A stretch of 64,000 nucleotides of DNA, from the NCBI RefSeq assembly GCF_004382795.1, contig NZ_SMSG01000002.1:62001-126000 (forward strand), in the 5' to 3' direction. Below are positions 31,358 to 39,575 of this stretch, one piece after another (position 1 is the first letter of the stretch; each line of letters begins with the position of its first letter). The notes under the pieces were generated by a model. It had not been told where the DNA came from, searched no databases, and saw only the letters and a program-made list of their open reading frames with translations. Both the position numbers and the translations under genes were made by a program. This DNA comes from Cumulibacter soli (GTDB lineage: Bacteria; Actinomycetota; Actinomycetes; Mycobacteriales; Antricoccaceae).

Positions 31358-32631
31358 GCCATTCCTCGGCTCATCGCCTCCAGGCGCTCGAACACGCCGA
31401 CGTCGGCGCGCAGCCCGTCGTGTTCGTACTGATTGGTGACCCAGGCTCGCACTCCAGGCACCCGCCGCGCGACGTCCAGCGAGGCGTCAGCGTCGACATA
31501 CATATCGTCGTAGTACACCGCCGCGGCCACCGGGACCTCGTTGTGCGCGAGCTGCTCGGCGTCATACAACGCGCCCCAGTCGTCCTTTCGGTGCAGTTCG
31601 TCGGCAATCGCGGCGTACGGCGCCATCCCCGGTATATCCGTGAACCGCCAGCGTTCCATCATCTCGCCGGTGAACAGCGGACGCGGCGCATCGGCAGCCA
31701 GCACCGGCAGTTCTGCGCGGGTGCGGGTGGCTGCCCATTGGCTCGCGCCTGCTGTGTCGCAGTAGATCGCCTCCTGCAGCAGGGCGTAGAGGGGCTTGTC
31801 CGCGACGTCGGTGCGAGCGGCGACCTCGGCGAGGAACCCCGCCGTGGCCTCGCCGCCATGCAGCGCCTGCTCAAGCAGATAATGCACTGAGGCGAACCCG
31901 TCGCTGCGCCCGAAGTCGATTCCGACGCCCAACAGTCTTTCGCGGGTCAGGGCGCCACCGTCCGGTAGTCGTAGTTGTGGCGTGAGGTGACGCAGCAGTT
32001 CGTCCAGTCGGGCGCGGTCGGCCGGGAATTTCGAGAAGTACGTGCCGTTCTTCGCCAGCACTCGCAACCAGGTGCGCCGGTACACGTCCTCGGCGCTCAG
32101 CCCGATCGGCGGGATGCCGCCGGTGACGAGGCATCGCTTCAGGCCGTGCGGGGCGAAGGAGAGATAGCTGAACGTGCAGAATCCGCCATAGCTCTGCCCC
32201 AGTGTCGTCCACTGGGCTCCGTCGGCCACCTGATCACGAAAAAGTTCAGCATCTGCGACGATCGAATCGGCTCGCATCTGCGCCACGTAATCCGTAGCGC
32301 CCACCACTCCGCCGCGAGCGCGCAGCAACGTGGGGCCAATCGGCGTCGAGAGGCCTGTGCCGCGCTGGTCGAGCAGCAGCACCCGGTACCGCTTCAACGC
32401 CGCGTCCAGCCAGCCGCCGCGCGTGGTGGGCCGTGGCGATGCGCCGCCAGGACCGCCTTGTAGGAACAACAGCCACGGCAACTGCTGCGGAGTGTCGTGT
32501 TCGGCGCCGACTACTTCTCGCGCGTACACCTCGATGGTTTCGTGCCCGGACGCCGCAGCGTGATCAAGCGGCGCGCGCACCGAGTGATCTGCCGCGCGGA
32601 TGCCCGGCGCGATCGCCACATAATCGGTCAC
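31354..32631 (-). CDS. Proline iminopeptidase-like alpha/beta hydrolase
   Basis: A 425-aa serine peptidase of the S33 type, removing N-terminal proline or related residues. Oxyanion-hole segment LQGGPGGASP (residues 57-66), LLDQRGTGLS, and nucleophile S147 in GQSYGG; the long cap region is typical of the larger proline aminopeptidases. No signal peptide. GTG 32631 with AAAGG 8 bases upstream. It lies at the junction of the two mycobacterial synteny blocks and is coupled by 4 bases to the desulfurase gene. Confidence 0.87.
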   Translation of the reverse strand: MTDYVAIAPGIRAADHSVRAPLDHAAASGHETIEVYAREVVGAEHDTPQQLPWLLFLQGGPGGASPRPTTRGGWLDAALKRYRVLLLDQRGTGLSTPIGPTLLRARGGVVGATDYVAQMRADSIVADAELFRDQVADGAQWTTLGQSYGGFCTFSYLSFAPHGLKRCLVTGGIPPIGLSAEDVYRRTWLRVLAKNGTYFSKFPADRARLDELLRHLTPQLRLPDGGALTRERLLGVGIDFGRSDGFASVHYLLEQALHGGEATAGFLAEVAARTDVADKPLYALLQEAIYCDTAGASQWAATRTRAELPVLAADAPRPLFTGEMMERWRFTDIPGMAPYAAIADELHRKDDWGALYDAEQLAHNEVPVAAAVYYDDMYVDADASLDVARRVPGVRAWVTNQYEHDGLRADVGVFERLEAMSRGMA

Positions 32632-32654
32632 AGTGAGCCTTTCTCCCGAGCCCG

Positions 32655-35345
32655 CTAGTGAGCGGCGTCTTCCCAGTTGTCTCCGACGCCGACCGAGACC
32701 TCCATCGGTACGTCGAGTGTTGCCGCGGCCGCCATTTGTTCGCGGACAATCCGCTCGACCACATCGCGCTCGCCCGCGGCGATCTCCAATACGAGTTCGT
32801 CGTGCACCTGCAGCAGCACCCGCGAGGACACCCCGGCGTCCTGCAAGCTGCGCTCTACGCCAAGCATCGCCACTTTGATGATGTCGGCGGCCGAACCCTG
32901 GATCGGCGCGTTAAGCGCCATCCGCTCGGCCATTTCCCGCCGCTGCCGATTATCGCTGGTCAGATCCGGCAGATAGCGTCGGCGACCCATGATCGTCTGG
33001 GTGTAGCCCGATACGCGTGCCTCCTCCACGACGTCACGCAGGTAGTCGCGGACCCCGCCGAAGCGCTCGAAGTACGCGTCCATCTGCTCACGAGCCTCTG
33101 CCGGCGTGATCCGCAATTGCTGCGAAAGTCCGTATGCCGACAGGCCGTATGCCAGCCCGTAGGACATTGCCTTGATCCGACGGCGCATTTCAGGGTCAAC
33201 GTCTTTAACGTCGATCCGGAACGCGCGGGACGCGACGAAAGTGTGCAGGTCCTCGCCGGAGGTAAACGCTTCGATCAAGCCCTCATCGCCGGATAGGTGG
33301 GCCATGATCCGCATCTCGATCTGGCTGTAGTCGGCGGTCATCAGGGACTCGTATCCACGCCCCGGCACGAATGCGCGCCGGATCTGCCGGCCCTCAGCGG
33401 TGCGCACGGGGACGTTCTGCAGGTTCGGGTCCGTTGAGGACAGCCGACCGGTTGCGGCAACCATTTGCTGGAACGTGGTGTGGATTCGGCCGGCATCGTC
33501 AGCGAGCGGAATCAAACCGTCGACCACGGTGCGTAACCGGCTGATGTCGCGATGACGCATCAAACTGACCAGGAACGGATGTTCGGTCTGCTCGAGCAGA
33601 CTCTGCAGCGAGTCGGCATCCGTGGTGTACCCGGTCTTGATCTTCTTGGTCTTCGGCAATCCGAGTTCGTCGAACAGCACGACCTGCAACTGTTTCGGCG
33701 AACCAAGGTTGATCTCGTGACCGATCACCGAATACGCCTCCGAGGCGACCTGTTGTACCTCCTGAGTGAACTGTTTCGAGAGCTCATCGAGATAGTCGCC
33801 GTTGATCGCGATCCCGCGGACTTCCATATCTGCCAGCAATCTAGCCAGCGGGAGTTCAAGGTCGTCCAGTAGTGCGTGCGCGCCGCGCTGCTGGATTTCA
33901 GGCTCCAGCACCCTCGCTAATTGCCCGGTGGCGACGGCTCGCGAAATCTGTTCGGCCGCGATCGCGTCATCGGCCTCCTCCTCGCCGCCATCGAGGGTGA
34001 GCTGGGCGGCGCCCGAGCCGCTCTCGGTTTGCAGGTCGCGGTGCAGGTAGGCCGCAGACAGTGCGCCTAAGTCGAACGTGCGTCGGCCCGGATTTACCAG
34101 GTATGCCGACAGCGCGGTGTCGCCGGCTACGCCGGCCAGTTGCCAGCCGCGGGCGGTGACCGCGAGCATCGGGCCCTTCACATCGTGGATGATCTTCGGG
34201 CTATCGGCGTCGGCCAACCAGTCCGCGAGCGCCTGTTCGTCGGCGGGATCCATCGTGCTGCTGGTGATGTCGGCGTACGCCGCGACCTCGCCGGTGCTCA
34301 ACGCGATACCGGTTAGTTCGCCGGTGCCGCGGCCCCACTGTCCGCGGAACGACACCGCGGTGGGGCCCGCACCGACGTGCGCGCCAAGCCAGTCAGCCAC
34401 CTCACCGGGCTCGATCGTGGCCACCTCGACCTCGATCGCTTCGGCGGTGACGGGTTCGTCGGCGGCGAGGACGGCGTTGAGCCGGTCACGGATCTGTCCG
34501 CGGAACTGCAACTCGTCGAAGATCTTGTTCAGTGCGCCGGCGTCCACCTGCGCGATGAGCGCGTCAGCCGGTGCCAGTGGCAGCTCCAGGTCGTCCATCA
34601 GCCGGTTGAGCGAAAAGTTGCGCTCGACGTCCGGCAGATGATCGCGCAGCGACTGGCCGGCTTTGCCCTTGATCTCGCCGAGGTGCTCGATGATCCCGTC
34701 GATCCCGTCGTACGCCGTGATCCATTTCGCCGCTGTCTTCGGTCCGACGCCCGGCACTCCAGGCAGGTTGTCGGAGGTTTCGCCGACCAGCGCAGCGAGG
34801 TGCCGGTAGCGGCTGGCCGGCACACCGTATCGGTTGACCACTTCCTCGTTGTCGATCCGTGACAGCACTGAGACGCCCTGCTTGGGGTAGAGCACGGTCG
34901 TGGTGTCGTCCACCAGTTGGAAGGCGTCGCGGTCACCGGTACAAACCAGAACCTGCATACCGTCGGCGCGCGCCTGCCGAGTGAGCGTGGCGAGGATGTC
35001 GTCGGCCTCGAAGCCCTCCTTGGTCAGCCACGGGATACCCATCGCGTCCAGCACATCCTGGATCAACGAGACTTGTCCCTTGAACTCGTCCGGCGACTTC
35101 GAGCGATTCGCCTTGTATTCGCCGTACGCCTCGGTACGGAAGGACACTCGCGAGAGGTCGAACGCAACCGCGACATGGGTCGGTTCCTCGTCTCGCAATA
35201 GGTTGATCAGCATTGAGGTAAAGCCGTAGACGGCGTTCGTCGACTGCCCACCGGTGGTCTGGAAGTTTTCCGCGGGTAACGCGAAGAAGGCGCGGTAGGC
35301 CAGGGAATGTCCGTCAAGGAGTAGCAGTCGCTTCTGATCGCTCAC
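32655..35345 (-). CDS. polA: DNA polymerase I
   Basis: An 896-aa enzyme for Okazaki-fragment maturation and repair. N-terminal 5' nuclease domain (LLLDGHSLAYRAFFALP, about 1-290). The central 3'-5' exonuclease-like domain lacks the DxE metal motif and so probably does no proofreading, as in mycobacteria. The polymerase domain has motif A DYSQIEMR, motif B KAMSYGLAYG and motif C VHDELVLE. GTG 35345 lies 7 bases after a TAGACT box with only a poorly spaced AGGA, so the mRNA is probably leaderless. Divergent from the thioesterase gene with 23 bp between. Confidence 0.97.
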   Translation of the reverse strand: MSDQKRLLLLDGHSLAYRAFFALPAENFQTTGGQSTNAVYGFTSMLINLLRDEEPTHVAVAFDLSRVSFRTEAYGEYKANRSKSPDEFKGQVSLIQDVLDAMGIPWLTKEGFEADDILATLTRQARADGMQVLVCTGDRDAFQLVDDTTTVLYPKQGVSVLSRIDNEEVVNRYGVPASRYRHLAALVGETSDNLPGVPGVGPKTAAKWITAYDGIDGIIEHLGEIKGKAGQSLRDHLPDVERNFSLNRLMDDLELPLAPADALIAQVDAGALNKIFDELQFRGQIRDRLNAVLAADEPVTAEAIEVEVATIEPGEVADWLGAHVGAGPTAVSFRGQWGRGTGELTGIALSTGEVAAYADITSSTMDPADEQALADWLADADSPKIIHDVKGPMLAVTARGWQLAGVAGDTALSAYLVNPGRRTFDLGALSAAYLHRDLQTESGSGAAQLTLDGGEEEADDAIAAEQISRAVATGQLARVLEPEIQQRGAHALLDDLELPLARLLADMEVRGIAINGDYLDELSKQFTQEVQQVASEAYSVIGHEINLGSPKQLQVVLFDELGLPKTKKIKTGYTTDADSLQSLLEQTEHPFLVSLMRHRDISRLRTVVDGLIPLADDAGRIHTTFQQMVAATGRLSSTDPNLQNVPVRTAEGRQIRRAFVPGRGYESLMTADYSQIEMRIMAHLSGDEGLIEAFTSGEDLHTFVASRAFRIDVKDVDPEMRRRIKAMSYGLAYGLSAYGLSQQLRITPAEAREQMDAYFERFGGVRDYLRDVVEEARVSGYTQTIMGRRRYLPDLTSDNRQRREMAERMALNAPIQGSAADIIKVAMLGVERSLQDAGVSSRVLLQVHDELVLEIAAGERDVVERIVREQMAAAATLDVPMEVSVGVGDNWEDAAH

Positions 35346-35352
35346 GTCCTCG

Positions 35353-35362
35353 AGTCTAGGGT
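35353..35362. promoter_or_regulatory. Overlapping divergent -10 boxes (polA and thioesterase gene)
   Basis: The minus-strand box TAGACT (35358-35353) ends 7 bases before the polA GTG. The plus-strand box TAGGGT (35357-35362) ends 6 bases before the thioesterase ATG. They share two bases. The complete divergent intergenic region is 23 bp, so two polymerases cannot bind together, and each upstream promoter half lies in the other gene. Confidence 0.55.
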
Positions 35363-35368
35363 TGCGTC

Positions 35369-35824
35369 ATGACAAGCGTTGCACCCACTGATCCTGGTTA
35401 CACCCCGCACCCGCCGCCGTCGCATTTCGGACAGCGGACCGTGCCCGAGGGCCAACTCGATGCCAAACTCGGGATCGAGTACCTCGATTACAACCCCAAT
35501 CATGTCGTGGCGCGGATGCCGGTCGCCGGAAATCTGCAGCCGTACGGTCTGATGCACGGCGGCGCGTCCGCGGTACTCGCTGAGGGTTTGGGCTCCACGT
35601 GCGCGGCGCTCAACGCCGCCCCCGGCGAGGTGTGCGTGGGCGTACAGGTGCTGGCCAACCATCACCGCGCTGCGCGCGCCGGCGTCGTGACCGGCGTGGC
35701 GACCCCGATCCACATCGGCCGTTCGTTGAAGACCGTGCAGATCGAGATCACCAATGAGGACGGCTCGCTGGTGTGTACGGCTCAACTGACCGCGATGGCG
35801 CTGCCCAAGGCCCCTGGCGCGTAA
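35369..35824 (+). CDS. PaaI-type hotdog thioesterase
   Basis: A 151-aa single-hotdog-fold protein that hydrolyses acyl-CoA, probably aromatic or medium-chain. The signature PYGLMHGGASAVLAEGLGS (residues 59-76, with E72 in the catalytic place) is that of the PaaI/YdiI group. A 25-residue Pro-rich N-terminal tail precedes the domain. ATG 35369 directly follows a TAGGGT box at 6 bases. It ends before a terminator shared with the convergent acetyltransferase gene. The menaquinone pathway thioesterase (DHNA-CoA hydrolase) is one candidate role, since the fold is the same. Confidence 0.85.
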   Translation: MTSVAPTDPGYTPHPPPSHFGQRTVPEGQLDAKLGIEYLDYNPNHVVARMPVAGNLQPYGLMHGGASAVLAEGLGSTCAALNAAPGEVCVGVQVLANHHRAARAGVVTGVATPIHIGRSLKTVQIEITNEDGSLVCTAQLTAMALPKAPGA

Positions 35825-35841
35825 GGCTTCGCGTTACTGGT

Positions 35842-35861
35842 CGGCACCCGATGCGGTGCCG
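35842..35861. terminator. Convergent hairpin between thioesterase and GNAT genes
   Basis: A 7-bp perfect stem CGGCACC/GGTGCCG with loop CGATGC, lying between two converging stops. No T tract. Confidence 0.5.
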
Positions 35862-35866
35862 GCCGG

Positions 35867-36415
35867 TTAGGGGCTTGCGTTGCGCCGACGGGACGTCACC
35901 GGGCGCGCGAGGCCCAACGTGCGCCGTAACGTGCTGACCGGGGCGATCCGGCGCTGGACGACAGGGGTGAACCCGAGTTTCGCGAAGTAGCGGTTCACGT
36001 CGCGGGCTTCGGTCCACAACCCGATGACGACGCTCTCTGCACCGAGTTCGTCGGCGAATCGAGTCACGTCGCCGAGCATCGCGCTGCCCACCCCTCGGTG
36101 GCGGCGATCATCGAGCACGAACAAGTAGTGCACGTACACAGCCGGTCGCCCGATCAGCGTGCTGAACAGGTCCTCGGACATGACGGCGAGCCCGACGACC
36201 TGATCGTCGGTGGGATCAACCGCCAGGATCGTACGGAATTCAGGGTGGTTCAGCACGGCGCCGAATTGCGGTGGCGGACCGGTCGGCGAGTCCAACATCA
36301 ACTTTGCCCCGGACGTCAGCAGCCCATCGGTGCTGATTTCGGCGTTGGCGATGGCGGTGACCAGCGCTTCGTCGGCGGCTACCGCTTCGCGGATGAGTAC
36401 CGTCGCTCGGGGCAT
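35867..36415 (-). CDS. GNAT-family N-acetyltransferase
   Basis: A 182-aa acetyltransferase. The acetyl-CoA loop RRHRGVGSAML (residues 104-114) follows the strand YVHYLFV; the C-terminal GLWTEARDVNRYFAKLGF matches motif B. A basic tail ends the protein. GGAGGAGG precedes ATG 36415. The substrate cannot be inferred. Confidence 0.85.
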   Translation of the reverse strand: MPRATVLIREAVAADEALVTAIANAEISTDGLLTSGAKLMLDSPTGPPPQFGAVLNHPEFRTILAVDPTDDQVVGLAVMSEDLFSTLIGRPAVYVHYLFVLDDRRHRGVGSAMLGDVTRFADELGAESVVIGLWTEARDVNRYFAKLGFTPVVQRRIAPVSTLRRTLGLARPVTSRRRNASP

Positions 36416-36514
36416 GCCGTTCCTCCTCCCCCGTTGTCGGCTGTGGTGCGCGGGGGTGCGCGGAGTCGAGGCTACCGGCCGACGCCGCCCGGTGTACGAA
36501 GAATCAGCGCCCTA

Positions 36515-37117
36515 TCAGCGGCCCTTGGAGTGATCTAGGACGGCCTCGGCAACGGCCTTCATCGTCGTACGCCGCTCCATGGCCTGCTGCTGAATCCACC
36601 GGAAAGCGGCAGGCTCGGTAAGTTTGTGCACGGTCATCAAGTACCCCTTGGCGCGATCGACTAGCTTCCGCGTCTCGATGAGGTCATTGAGGTCGCCGAT
36701 CTCGGTTTCCAGTGCGCGCCGCTCGGCGAACCGCGCGTACGCCATCTCGATCGCCGGCGCCAAATCGGACTGCGAGAACGGCTTGGTGAGATACCCCATC
36801 ACACCTGCCTTCAGGGCCCGGTCGATGAGTTCGCGCTGACTGAACGCCGACAGGATCACGATCGGCGCGATTCGGCGCTCACCGATGATTTCAGCGGCGG
36901 TCAGACCGTCGACATGCGGCATCTTCACGTCCAGCACGATCAGGTCGGGGCGTAACTGCTCGGCCATATCGATAGCTTCCTGGCCATCGCGTGCTTCACC
37001 GACGACCTCGTACCCCTCATCGCGGAGCATCTCGCACAGGTCAAGACGAATCAACGCCTCGTCCTCGGCGACTAGCACTCGGCGGTGCGGTCTGTCGTTC
37101 TCGTGCTCGCTGTGCAC
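36515..37117 (-). CDS. pdtaR: ANTAR-domain response regulator PdtaR
   Basis: A 200-aa response regulator that acts on RNA instead of DNA. The receiver domain has the acidic pair E18/D19 (LVAEDEALIR), phospho-acceptor D63 (VLDVKMPHVDG) and K115 region (YLTKPFS). The C-terminal ANTAR domain (about 140-195, AKGYLMTVHKLTEPAAFRWIQQ) binds paired stem-loops and prevents termination. Mycobacterial PdtaR pairs with the kinase PdtaS, not in this window. GTG 37117; GAGGA is about 12 bases upstream. Confidence 0.93.
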   Translation of the reverse strand: MHSEHENDRPHRRVLVAEDEALIRLDLCEMLRDEGYEVVGEARDGQEAIDMAEQLRPDLIVLDVKMPHVDGLTAAEIIGERRIAPIVILSAFSQRELIDRALKAGVMGYLTKPFSQSDLAPAIEMAYARFAERRALETEIGDLNDLIETRKLVDRAKGYLMTVHKLTEPAAFRWIQQQAMERRTTMKAVAEAVLDHSKGR

Positions 37118-37217
37118 CAGTGGCCTGTCCTCGCTATGGGCGTGTGTCAGTGCTGTTTCGCCATTCGCTACTCTAATAGTCCGCTGCTGAAGTGATTACA
37201 CTAAGGCAGTCAGACAC

Positions 37218-37293
37218 GGCCCCGTAGCCCAACGGCAGAGGCACAGTGCTCAAACCACTGCAAGTGTCGGTTCGAATCCGACCGGGGCTACCA
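37218..37293 (+). tRNA. tRNA with CAA anticodon (Leu by codon), class I variable loop
   Basis: Folds as a complete cloverleaf: acceptor GGCCCCG/CGGGGCT, anticodon stem CAGTG/CACTG with loop CTCAAAC (anticodon CAA, reads UUG), variable region CAAGT of only five bases, T-arm GTCGG-TTCGAAT-CCGAC, discriminator A73 and encoded CCA (37291-37293). Bacterial tRNA-Leu normally has a long variable arm (class II). This one lacks it, so the amino acid it carries is not certain. A TACACT box at 37197-37202 could drive it. Confidence 0.85.
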
Positions 37294-37312
37294 AGAACAG
37301 TTAAGGCGTTGC

Positions 37313-38539
37313 ATGACGCATCCTGAGGACCAGGACCGCACGCGCGAACTTCCTGCCTACCTCGACCCTCGCGGCGTCGATCAGCCCACAGAGCGGTACC
37401 GGGGTGCGGCGTACGACCCACGTGTCGATCATCACCGCCCGGCCGCCGACCAACCCACGCAGGTATATCCGCCGGCGGCGCAGCAGCCGCCGGCGCAGCG
37501 CTCGCCCTATCAGCCGGCCGCGCAGCCACCGGGCGCGTACCCGCCCGGTGGGTCACCCACCGGTGGTGACGACGTACCGCCGCGGAAGCGGAAACGGCGC
37601 GGCTGGAAGATTTTCGGGTCCGTGGTGCTAGTGCTCGTAGTGGCTATCGCGGGATTCGTGATCTACCTCGACACATCGCTCAACCGCGAGGACATCCTCG
37701 CCGATTATGACGGTCGGCCCGCCGATACACCGGGGGTGACGTGGCTACTGGTCGGCTCGGACTCGCGCGAAGATCTGACCGACGAGCAGAAGGACGAACT
37801 CGCCACGGGCGATGCCGAGGGCAAACGGACCGACACGATCATGCTGCTGCATATCCCGGATTCTGACGCGCCGCCGTCGCTGATCAGTCTGCCGCGGGAC
37901 ACGCTGACCGACATACCCGATTACGGGCAGCAGAAGCTGAATGCGGCGTTCGCGTTCGGTGGTGGCTCGTTGCTGGCGCAGAGCGTCGAAGGGCTGACCG
38001 GGCTGCGCATCGATAGGTACGCCGAGATCGGGTTCGGCGGGTTCGCTGGCATCGTGGACGCCGTCGGCGGCGTCGAGATGTGCCTCGACGAGCCGATGAA
38101 TGACCCACTGGCCGGCTTGGACCTAGAGGCTGGATGTCAGACGCTCAACGGGTCGCAGGCGCTCGGGTACGTGCGTACCCGAGCCAGCGCCAATGCCGAT
38201 CTCGATCGCGTGCAGCGTCAGCGCGAGTTCCTGTCCGCGCTGTTGTCCGAGGCCGCCAGCTTCGGCACGCTGATCAACCCGTTCACGTCGGTGCCGCTTG
38301 CCCTCGAGGTCGCCGACACCCTCATCGTCGATGATGACGTGCACCTGTGGCACCTTGCCTCGATGGGGCTCGCGATGGGCTCCGGCGACCTGGTGACGAC
38401 GACGGTGCCGGTTGCGGCGACGCCGACGCTGCCGGAGGTCGGCTCGGTGGTCCAGTGGGACGACGCTGCGGCTACCGCAATGTTTGATGCGATTCGCGCC
38501 GATGAGGCGATCCCCAGCGAATTGATCACCACCGAGTAG
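37313..38539 (+). CDS. LytR-CpsA-Psr family cell-wall glycopolymer transferase
   Basis: A 408-aa LCP protein. It has a cytoplasmic Pro/Gln-rich tail (about 1-90), a basic KRKRR stop, a membrane helix (about 98-118) and an outside LCP domain (about 130-350). Conserved LCP elements: LLVGSDSRED, RTDTIMLLHIP, SLPRDTL, LNAAFAFGG and YVRTRAS. These enzymes move undecaprenyl-linked polymers onto peptidoglycan; in actinobacteria this includes arabinogalactan or teichoic-like polymers. The ATG lies only 19 bases after the tRNA 3' end with AAGG between, so it may share the tRNA transcript. Confidence 0.92.
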   Translation: MTHPEDQDRTRELPAYLDPRGVDQPTERYRGAAYDPRVDHHRPAADQPTQVYPPAAQQPPAQRSPYQPAAQPPGAYPPGGSPTGGDDVPPRKRKRRGWKIFGSVVLVLVVAIAGFVIYLDTSLNREDILADYDGRPADTPGVTWLLVGSDSREDLTDEQKDELATGDAEGKRTDTIMLLHIPDSDAPPSLISLPRDTLTDIPDYGQQKLNAAFAFGGGSLLAQSVEGLTGLRIDRYAEIGFGGFAGIVDAVGGVEMCLDEPMNDPLAGLDLEAGCQTLNGSQALGYVRTRASANADLDRVQRQREFLSALLSEAASFGTLINPFTSVPLALEVADTLIVDDDVHLWHLASMGLAMGSGDLVTTTVPVAATPTLPEVGSVVQWDDAAATAMFDAIRADEAIPSELITTE

Positions 38540-38548
38540 CCAGCTTCC

Positions 38549-38614
38549 TAGATCCTGCGGTGTTTTCGCGCACGGTAATCGCAACGTATCGCGCGCGAAA
38601 CCACCGTAGATCTA
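38549..38614. terminator. Long imperfect hairpin between LCP gene and tesB
   Basis: TAGATCCTGCGGTG-TTTTCGCGC and GCGCGAAA-CCACCGTAGATCTA pair over more than 20 positions with a few mismatches, around a loop of about 20 bases. It lies between two converging genes and can serve both. Confidence 0.6.
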
Positions 38615-38620
38615 CAACTG

Positions 38621-39532
38621 CTAGCCCAGGCGGCGGACCAGGCCTTCCTGCGCGGTCGTGGCGATTAACCGGCCATCCTGCGACCAGATCTGCCCCTGGC
38701 AAAAGCCCCGGGCGCGCCCTCCGGTCGTGGAGGTGGATTTGTAAAGCAACCACTCATCGGCGCGGAAGGGTCGGTGAAACCACACCGCGTGATCCAGACT
38801 GGCGCCGAGCACCTCACCCCGCGCCCAACTGACTCCGTGCCGGCTCACCGACGAGTCCAGAAGCGTCATATCGCTGGCATACGTGAGCGCACAGATGTGC
38901 AGAAACTTGTCGTCGGGCAGGACGCCGTCGACCTTCATCCAAATCTCGTTGAACTCTTCGTCCGTCGCGCGCGTACGCTCCCACGGCGGCGTGGAGATGT
39001 AACGCAACTCGACCGGTCGCGGCAGTTTAGCGCCCTCACCGAGCAGTTCTTCCTTACCAGCGATCCGCTCGCGGTACGTCGGCAACTCATCCGGGCCGAC
39101 GACCTCCGGCATCGTGACCTGGTGTTCGAACGAACCCTCCTCGGGGATGCAGAACGACGCCGACAACGTGAAGATCGGCTTACCGTGCTGAATCGCCTCG
39201 ACCCGGCGTGCGCTGAACGTACGGCCGTCACGGGTGCGATCGACGTGATAGATGATCGGGATCTCCGGGTCGCCCGGGCGAAGGAAATACGAGTGCAGCG
39301 AATGAACGTCGTACTCCTGCCCCACAGTGCGTCCCGCGGCAACGAGCGCCTGTCCGGCGACCTGGCCGCCAAAGGTCCGTTGCAACGTGACCGCCGGGCT
39401 CAAGCCGCGGTAGAGATCCTCTTCGAGCTTCTCCAGATCAAGCAGTTTGACGAGCATGTCGACGGCCAACTGACCATCCTGGCCGGGTGCGGCGGCATGA
39501 CGCAGCGCCGAAAGCTCCTGAGGTTGAGACAT
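38621..39532 (-). CDS. tesB: Acyl-CoA thioesterase II
   Basis: A 303-aa double-hotdog thioesterase hydrolysing medium- and long-chain acyl-CoA. Two repeats of the fold are seen; the first has TFGGQVAGQALVAAGRTV and LHSYFLRPGD, the second LDHAVWFHRPFRADEWLLY and GFCQGQIWSQDGRLIAT. Length and motifs match TesB, and mycobacteria have tesB1 next to pykA as here. ATG 39532 follows a TAGTAT box by 6 bases without a Shine-Dalgarno, suggesting a leaderless transcript. Confidence 0.93.
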   Translation of the reverse strand: MSQPQELSALRHAAAPGQDGQLAVDMLVKLLDLEKLEEDLYRGLSPAVTLQRTFGGQVAGQALVAAGRTVGQEYDVHSLHSYFLRPGDPEIPIIYHVDRTRDGRTFSARRVEAIQHGKPIFTLSASFCIPEEGSFEHQVTMPEVVGPDELPTYRERIAGKEELLGEGAKLPRPVELRYISTPPWERTRATDEEFNEIWMKVDGVLPDDKFLHICALTYASDMTLLDSSVSRHGVSWARGEVLGASLDHAVWFHRPFRADEWLLYKSTSTTGGRARGFCQGQIWSQDGRLIATTAQEGLVRRLG

Positions 39533-39544
39533 TACCCGATACTA
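39533..39544 (-). promoter_or_regulatory. -10 box for leaderless tesB transcript
   Basis: TAGTAT (39544-39539) plus six bases, then the tesB ATG, on the minus strand. It lies in the 43-bp gap after pyk. Identical to the box before the IclR gene (2465). Confidence 0.5.
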
Positions 39545-39575
39545 ACGCCGCGGCTTTGTCTCAAATCGCCCCGGA

